Part shown: positions 59,941-64,000 of the stretch, in pieces
How the letters are laid out: the number at the start of each line of letters is the position of its first letter
Position numbering within the stretch: position 1 is the stretch's first letter
Source of the DNA: JACRAV01 sp964571235
GTDB lineage: Bacteria; Zixibacteria; MSB-5A5; GN15; FEB-12
DNA length: 64,000 nucleotides
Direction of reading: 5' to 3'
Assembly: GCA_964571235.1 (NCBI GenBank)
Contig: CAZNAI010000004.1
Coordinates: 62,001 to 126,000 of the forward strand
Translations under genes and position numbers: made by a program
Notes under the pieces: generated by a model
Databases searched by the model: none
Seen by the model: the letters and a program-made list of their open reading frames with translations, nothing else
What the model was told of the DNA's origin: nothing

Positions 59941-60481
59941 GGTGCAGTGCTTTCTGATCGGCCAATGTCAAACCCAACTGCCTGCGGGCGGAGAACAAGC
60001 GGGATTTGACTGTTTTTTCGGGTATGCGCAAGGTGGTCGCGATTTCCTCGTACGACAGATCTTCAAAGTGCCGAAGTACTACCACCGCCCTGAATTCGGG
60101 AGTCAGACCGGAAAGCGCCTTGCCAATCGATTCTGACACTCTCGAGGCCTGTAGATTCTCTTCGGGCGTCGGGGAGTCAGACACAATCGACTCTGCCAGC
60201 GGCTCAGTTGATCGCGTACGGGCCTTGAAGTTGAGTGCCTCGTTGATCGTCATCCGGTAAATCCAGCTAAAGAACTTGTGGTTTTCATCGTAGCTGGCCA
60301 GATGCTGGTAGGACTTCAGGAAGACCGTTTGGGCGATATCCTGCGCATCCTCGTATCTGCCGACCATTCGAAACGCCACGTTGAACACCGCCTCTTGGTA
60401 GCGGTCGACCAGTTCTTCGAAAGCTTTGTTGTCGCCTTCCAGACACCGGGCAACCAGTGATTTGTCATCTGTATCTGACAT
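59933..60481 (-). CDS. ECF-family RNA polymerase sigma factor
   Basis: A 182-residue sigma factor; ATG 60481 is chosen because the family homology begins there (KSLVARCLEGDNKAFEELVD). Region 2 includes EDAQDIAQTVFLKSYQHLAS and FFSWIYRMTINEALNFKAR. Region 4 is LSGLTPEFRAVVVLRHFEDL, SYEEIATTLRIPEKTVKSRL. It is coupled to the anti-sigma gene by overlap. Confidence 0.92.
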   Translation of the reverse strand: MSDTDDKSLVARCLEGDNKAFEELVDRYQEAVFNVAFRMVGRYEDAQDIAQTVFLKSYQHLASYDENHKFFSWIYRMTINEALNFKARTRSTEPLAESIVSDSPTPEENLQASRVSESIGKALSGLTPEFRAVVVLRHFEDLSYEEIATTLRIPEKTVKSRLFSARRQLGLTLADQKALHHE

Positions 60482-60671
60482 AATTACAAGACGAGGGGCA
60501 AAAAGTTGGTCGGAAATGCCAGGGGGCGCCTCTCCGAGTTTCGTAACTGTCCTAAAGCGAATGGTGGTTAGATTTAACCTATGTTTCACACCGACTTACC
60601 CAAATTACGGTCGATTCGGGTGGGTCGGCAAGGGAAATAATGGGGCTTGGTGGCCGCTTTGGATGGGCCGT

Positions 60672-60956
60672 CTATTCGAGTTTGAGGACTTTGTCGAGGC
60701 GGGCCAGGCGAAAGATGTGCCGGATATGGTCGCTCAGGCCGGTCAGGGTCAACGATCCCCCCGAGGCCGAGAGACGTTGGTGAAGGCCAATAAAGAGGCC
60801 CAGTCCGGCGCTGGAAATGTATTCCAAGCCGGACAGATCGACTGTGACTGAACCGCTCAGTTCGGCGAGTTGTTTGGCGGCCGAGTCGGTTTGGGCGGCG
60901 TCGAGCCGGCCGGTCATTCTGACGTGGCCCTTTGGTTCTTCAGTTATCTGGAGCAT
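60672..60956 (-). CDS. STAS-domain anti-sigma factor antagonist
   Basis: A 94-residue SpoIIAA/RsbV-like protein. The phosphorylation-site region is VDLSGLEYISSAGLGLFIGL, with the Ser in SSAGL as the usual acceptor. It follows the RsbW-like kinase gene by one base (start ATG 60956), the standard pairing for partner-switching control. The sigma factor it might free is not identified. Confidence 0.9.
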   Translation of the reverse strand: MLQITEEPKGHVRMTGRLDAAQTDSAAKQLAELSGSVTVDLSGLEYISSAGLGLFIGLHQRLSASGGSLTLTGLSDHIRHIFRLARLDKVLKLE

Positions 60957-60957
60957 G

Positions 60958-61371
60958 TCATGTCCTTAAGTTCTTTTCGATGGTGATGATGCCGTTGCCG
61001 TTTTCGTATCGGTAAACAAATCGGTCAGCAAATTGACGCACAAGATGAAGCCCCATACCTCCGGGGCGGCGTTGTTCGATGGGTAGGTCGAGATCTGTTA
61101 GCACAAGTTTGGTGATGTCACATTCGTCTACCTGCATGTCGACGAATTGAACCGAAAGACCGTCCTCGTTGTTCGACAAAAGCACCTCTACATCCCCGCG
61201 CAGGCCGGTGCTGTGGCGAACGGCGTTGACAAACAGCTCCTCCACCACCACTGCAAGTTCGTTGGCTGTCAGAGTAAAGAGCGCAGTTCTCATTGAGAAG
61301 TCGGCCGTAGCGGCATGAAGTTCCGCCAGCGAGTCGAGCGATCTTTTGAGGCGGACAGACAATTGGGCCAT
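60958..61371 (-). CDS. RsbW/SpoIIAB-like serine kinase
   Basis: A 137-residue GHKL ATPase; I chose ATG 61371, since longer frames carry unrelated residues. The N box is VVVEELFVNAVRHS and the G box is RRPGGMGLHLVRQFAD. Kinases of this group phosphorylate the STAS partner and may bind a sigma factor. It is coupled with the STAS gene and divergent from the LVIVD protein gene. Confidence 0.88.
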   Translation of the reverse strand: MAQLSVRLKRSLDSLAELHAATADFSMRTALFTLTANELAVVVEELFVNAVRHSTGLRGDVEVLLSNNEDGLSVQFVDMQVDECDITKLVLTDLDLPIEQRRPGGMGLHLVRQFADRFVYRYENGNGIITIEKNLRT

Positions 61372-61600
61372 CACAACTAATATACGGAAGCCCGCGCCAC
61401 ACATCAATCCGGCGAGATGGGAGGGGAACAGAGCATTCGTTGACTTAATTGGCCTATGTAGTATATTTGAAGCCGAAACGCTCAGCCGGCGTGGGCTTAT
61501 CCGTGCCGGTAGTGGCTCGTACCAACAAATCGGCCCCTGTCTCATTGCGGGGGCTTCCAGGAAATCAAAATCGACACTTTGGACAGATAGAGGTATGTAC

Positions 61601-63958
61601 ATGCGCTTGATACCGAGATTCCTCAAACTAATTGCTGTTGGATTCGCCCTGGTTCCGGTGGTTGCTACCGTATCATATGGACAATTTCATATGACACAAA
61701 CCGGCAGTGTCGCGGGAGGTATTGTCGGTTCGGTGTGGGGGTATACCGATTCGACCGGACGTGAGTATGCGCTTGGCTGTACTGGCGGTGCCGGTTTGGG
61801 GCTGAAGATAATTGAGGTGACCAATCCTTTTGCGCCGGTATTTCGGGACTTTGTACCGTCGGTGGGCAGTGACCTAAAAGAGGTTAAAGTGCTGGGCAAG
61901 TATGCGTACTGTGTCAATCAGAGCGGCGCCCTGCAAATCGTGGATTTGAGTTATTTGCCCGATTCGGGTTCCACGGTCGGCTCCTATTCGAGCGTTACCG
62001 TACCGGGACAACACGCCATCTGGATTGACTCACCGTATGTCTATCTCGGCATGAACGGCGCGGGACTTCGCGACTATCGAATACTGGATGCCTCCAATCC
62101 GCTGTTCTTGACAGAACTGAGCGGAACGCCGCACCCAAAGGCGGCGTGTGTTTTTGCCGATGCCCACGACTCATACGTGCGGGGCAATTTGGCGTATGTG
62201 GCGAATTTGTCGGGTGGGTTTATGATTTTGGATATCACCAATCGCGCTACGCCAAATATACTCAGTGTCAACCCATATCCGGGTTGCTTCACCCATAGTA
62301 TGCGGGTAACCGCCGATGGAAAGTATATGTTTACGACCGACGAGTTGGCCGACGGTCATTTGAAAGTGTGGGACGTTCAGAATTCTGCGGCGCCGTTCAT
62401 GGTGACAGAATACCCGCTTCCCGGCCGAATCATTCACAATGTGTTTATCAAGGGGAACTGGCTATTTGTGTCGTACTACACCGACGGTGTCCGGGTGTTT
62501 GATATCACCGATCCGACACTACCGACCGAAGTCGGATGGCTTGATACCTACCCACAGGGTCTGTCCAATTTGTTCAACGGGTGCTGGGATGTCTATCCGT
62601 ACTTTGCGTCGGGGAATATTGTGGCGTCGGACATAACAAATGGTCTGGTCGTGATGCAGTTTGATAGCAACCGAGCCGCATACTATTCGGGAACTGTGAC
62701 CGATCAGTCCAACAGCCAGCCGATCGCCGGAGCCGCAGTGAAGTGGCAGGACCCGATCTCGGGCGAATCAAATACTGTGTACACCAATACTTCCGGGTTC
62801 TACAACTTTGGCGTGCCGGGAGGATCGGTTAATCTGGTGGTAAGCCGGAGCGGATACAACACCAGTACACAGCCAACGGTTGTGGTTGCCCCAGGGACTT
62901 ACAGCCAGAATGTCGCTCTGACCCGTTCGGCGGGGGGCGAACTCAAACTTTCGATTACCGGAGCAGATATCGTCGGATTGAACAAAGTAGCGGCTGGGCT
63001 TGCGCCGGACACGGGCCTTGTGGTCGCTCCTGCGATCACGACACAAATCAACTTTGGTGCGACTAACGCGGCCTCGTATTTGGTGGTAGTCAGCCAGTGG
63101 GGGCGAAAAACCGTGCGTCAAACGGTTACGATGCCAAATCACGACACGACCGTGCAGATCACTCTTGTGCCGGGATATGAAGATCCGTTTGAAGCAAACC
63201 TCGGATGGCAAGTAGGCGGGACTCTTGATTCCGCTACTGCTGGTATTTGGGAGCGATGTGTCCCGAACGGGACGTTTAACGGAGCTACTCCGGTGCAACC
63301 GGGCTCCGATAACGGAGCAAGCCCGGATCAATTTTGCTTTGTGACCGGCCAGGCGCCATCGGGTGCGGCGATCGGCGCGACTGATGTTGATGGTGGGCGC
63401 ACCACCCTCACCTCGCCGGTAATGGATTTTACAACAATGGGCGATCCGTTTATTCGCTATGATCGGTGGTATACCAATAATCAGGGAGCGTCGCCGAATG
63501 CCGATCCGTGGCGGGTGGAACTTTCAAATGACTCGGGGCAAACCTGGGCAATATTGGAAAACACTAATGTCACGGCGGCAAGCTGGACATTCGAGGCATT
63601 TCGAGTTCTGGATTTCAAGCCGCTGACCAAAAAGATGATGGTGCGGTTTATTGCCGACGATCAATGTCCGGGCTCGGTGATTGAAGCGGCGGTTGACAAT
63701 TTCAACGTTTTGGATTTGAGTCCGCCGACCTGCTGTGTCGGAGTTGCCGGAAATGTCGATTGCGACATACTACAAGGGGTGGATATTGCGGACCTGGCCG
63801 CGCTGATCGACTATTTGTACATTTCATTTTCGCCGCTTTGCTGTACGCCGGAGGCGAATGTCGACGGCGACGGCGCGGGCGGAATCGATATCGCCGATTT
63901 GAGCGCACTGATCGATTATTTGTATATCTCGTTCACACCCCCGGCCGGTTGTTTGTAG
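61601..63958 (+). CDS. Secreted LVIVD-repeat protein with dockerin-like C-terminus
   Basis: A 785-residue protein; ATG 61601 is chosen because AGAGGT lies six bases upstream. A signal peptide (about 1-30) precedes LVIVD-type propeller repeats (LKIIEVTNPFAPVFRDFV, LQIVDLSYLPDSG, FMILDITNRATPNILSV, VRVFDITDPTLPTEVG), as in choice-of-anchor B proteins. About residues 360-430 are a carboxypeptidase-regulatory-like domain (AYYSGTVTDQSNSQPIAGAA). A long beta-rich domain follows. The end has two dockerin-like units (VDIADLAALIDYLYIS and IDIADLSALIDYLYIS) with Asp-rich loops, the C-terminal module common in Zixibacteria. Its binding partner is unknown. Confidence 0.85.
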   Translation: MRLIPRFLKLIAVGFALVPVVATVSYGQFHMTQTGSVAGGIVGSVWGYTDSTGREYALGCTGGAGLGLKIIEVTNPFAPVFRDFVPSVGSDLKEVKVLGKYAYCVNQSGALQIVDLSYLPDSGSTVGSYSSVTVPGQHAIWIDSPYVYLGMNGAGLRDYRILDASNPLFLTELSGTPHPKAACVFADAHDSYVRGNLAYVANLSGGFMILDITNRATPNILSVNPYPGCFTHSMRVTADGKYMFTTDELADGHLKVWDVQNSAAPFMVTEYPLPGRIIHNVFIKGNWLFVSYYTDGVRVFDITDPTLPTEVGWLDTYPQGLSNLFNGCWDVYPYFASGNIVASDITNGLVVMQFDSNRAAYYSGTVTDQSNSQPIAGAAVKWQDPISGESNTVYTNTSGFYNFGVPGGSVNLVVSRSGYNTSTQPTVVVAPGTYSQNVALTRSAGGELKLSITGADIVGLNKVAAGLAPDTGLVVAPAITTQINFGATNAASYLVVVSQWGRKTVRQTVTMPNHDTTVQITLVPGYEDPFEANLGWQVGGTLDSATAGIWERCVPNGTFNGATPVQPGSDNGASPDQFCFVTGQAPSGAAIGATDVDGGRTTLTSPVMDFTTMGDPFIRYDRWYTNNQGASPNADPWRVELSNDSGQTWAILENTNVTAASWTFEAFRVLDFKPLTKKMMVRFIADDQCPGSVIEAAVDNFNVLDLSPPTCCVGVAGNVDCDILQGVDIADLAALIDYLYISFSPLCCTPEANVDGDGAGGIDIADLSALIDYLYISFTPPAGCL

Positions 63959-64000
63959 GAAACAGATAGGAATGCAAATAGAAACGGCGACCCTGTAACT

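Overview
The window looks like a chromosome fragment from an uncultivated bacterium of the FCB superphylum, most like candidate phylum Zixibacteria. The evidence is combined: T9SS-type C-terminal tails (NYPNPFN motif) on two secreted proteins, a dockerin-like C-terminus (DIADL..LIDYLYIS, twice) on a third, TonB-plug-like sequence typical of that group, and moderately GC-rich DNA with intergenic spaces full of modular hairpin repeats. The taxonomic call is inference; no 16S rRNA gene is present.

Layout. 1-3650: tail of a PEP-CTERM protein, an RNase H-like protein, holA, and an ECF sigma factor with a large membrane anti-sigma factor that carries a TonB-plug-like segment. 3656-7345: a minus-strand operon of an outer-membrane porin and an octahaem hydroxylamine-oxidoreductase-like cytochrome c, preceded by a CRP/FNR-type palindrome at the class II position and bracketed by two homologous hairpin-repeat blocks. 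7446-20459: housekeeping and envelope genes (PspC-like, LiaF-like, cmk, plsC, a cupin with a divergent HxlR regulator, rpsA, aqpZ, mtaB) and secreted repeat proteins, several ending in near-identical terminators.

21023-44234: a long flagellar cluster (motE-like, fliK, flgD, a flagellar-operon protein, flgE, fliL, fliM, fliN, fliO, fliP, fliQ, fliR, flhB, flhA, flhF, flhG, fliA) with a sigma-54-type promoter in front. It runs into accessory genes: a DUF2225 protein, three PilZ proteins, a GAF/HisKA protein without an ATPase domain, and two receiver proteins. FlhF and FlhG both appear to have lost catalytic motifs. The cluster ends at a terminator. A tRNA-Ser(GCU) follows, with a tandem repeat starting inside its 3' end.

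45064-54062: a T9SS-secreted seven-repeat protein, then a divergent cluster of five DUF4402-like pilin candidates, one small possible subunit, a PapD-like chaperone and an usher-like outer-membrane protein. This resembles a chaperone-usher pilus system outside Proteobacteria. 54090-61371 (minus strand): an RsbW-like kinase and a STAS protein, then an ECF sigma/anti-sigma pair, a membrane-anchored protein made of 24 in-register nine-residue repeats, a large secreted gluzincin peptidase with propeller and predicted beta-barrel, and a PrsW-like intramembrane protease. I read this as a possible envelope-stress locus. 61601-63958: a secreted LVIVD-repeat protein with a dockerin-like end.

The best candidates for undescribed biology are the nonapeptide-repeat protein and its protease neighbourhood, the DUF4402 chaperone-usher cluster, the plug-bearing anti-sigma factor, the coupled decay of FlhF/FlhG, and the nested hairpin repeats with swapped cores.
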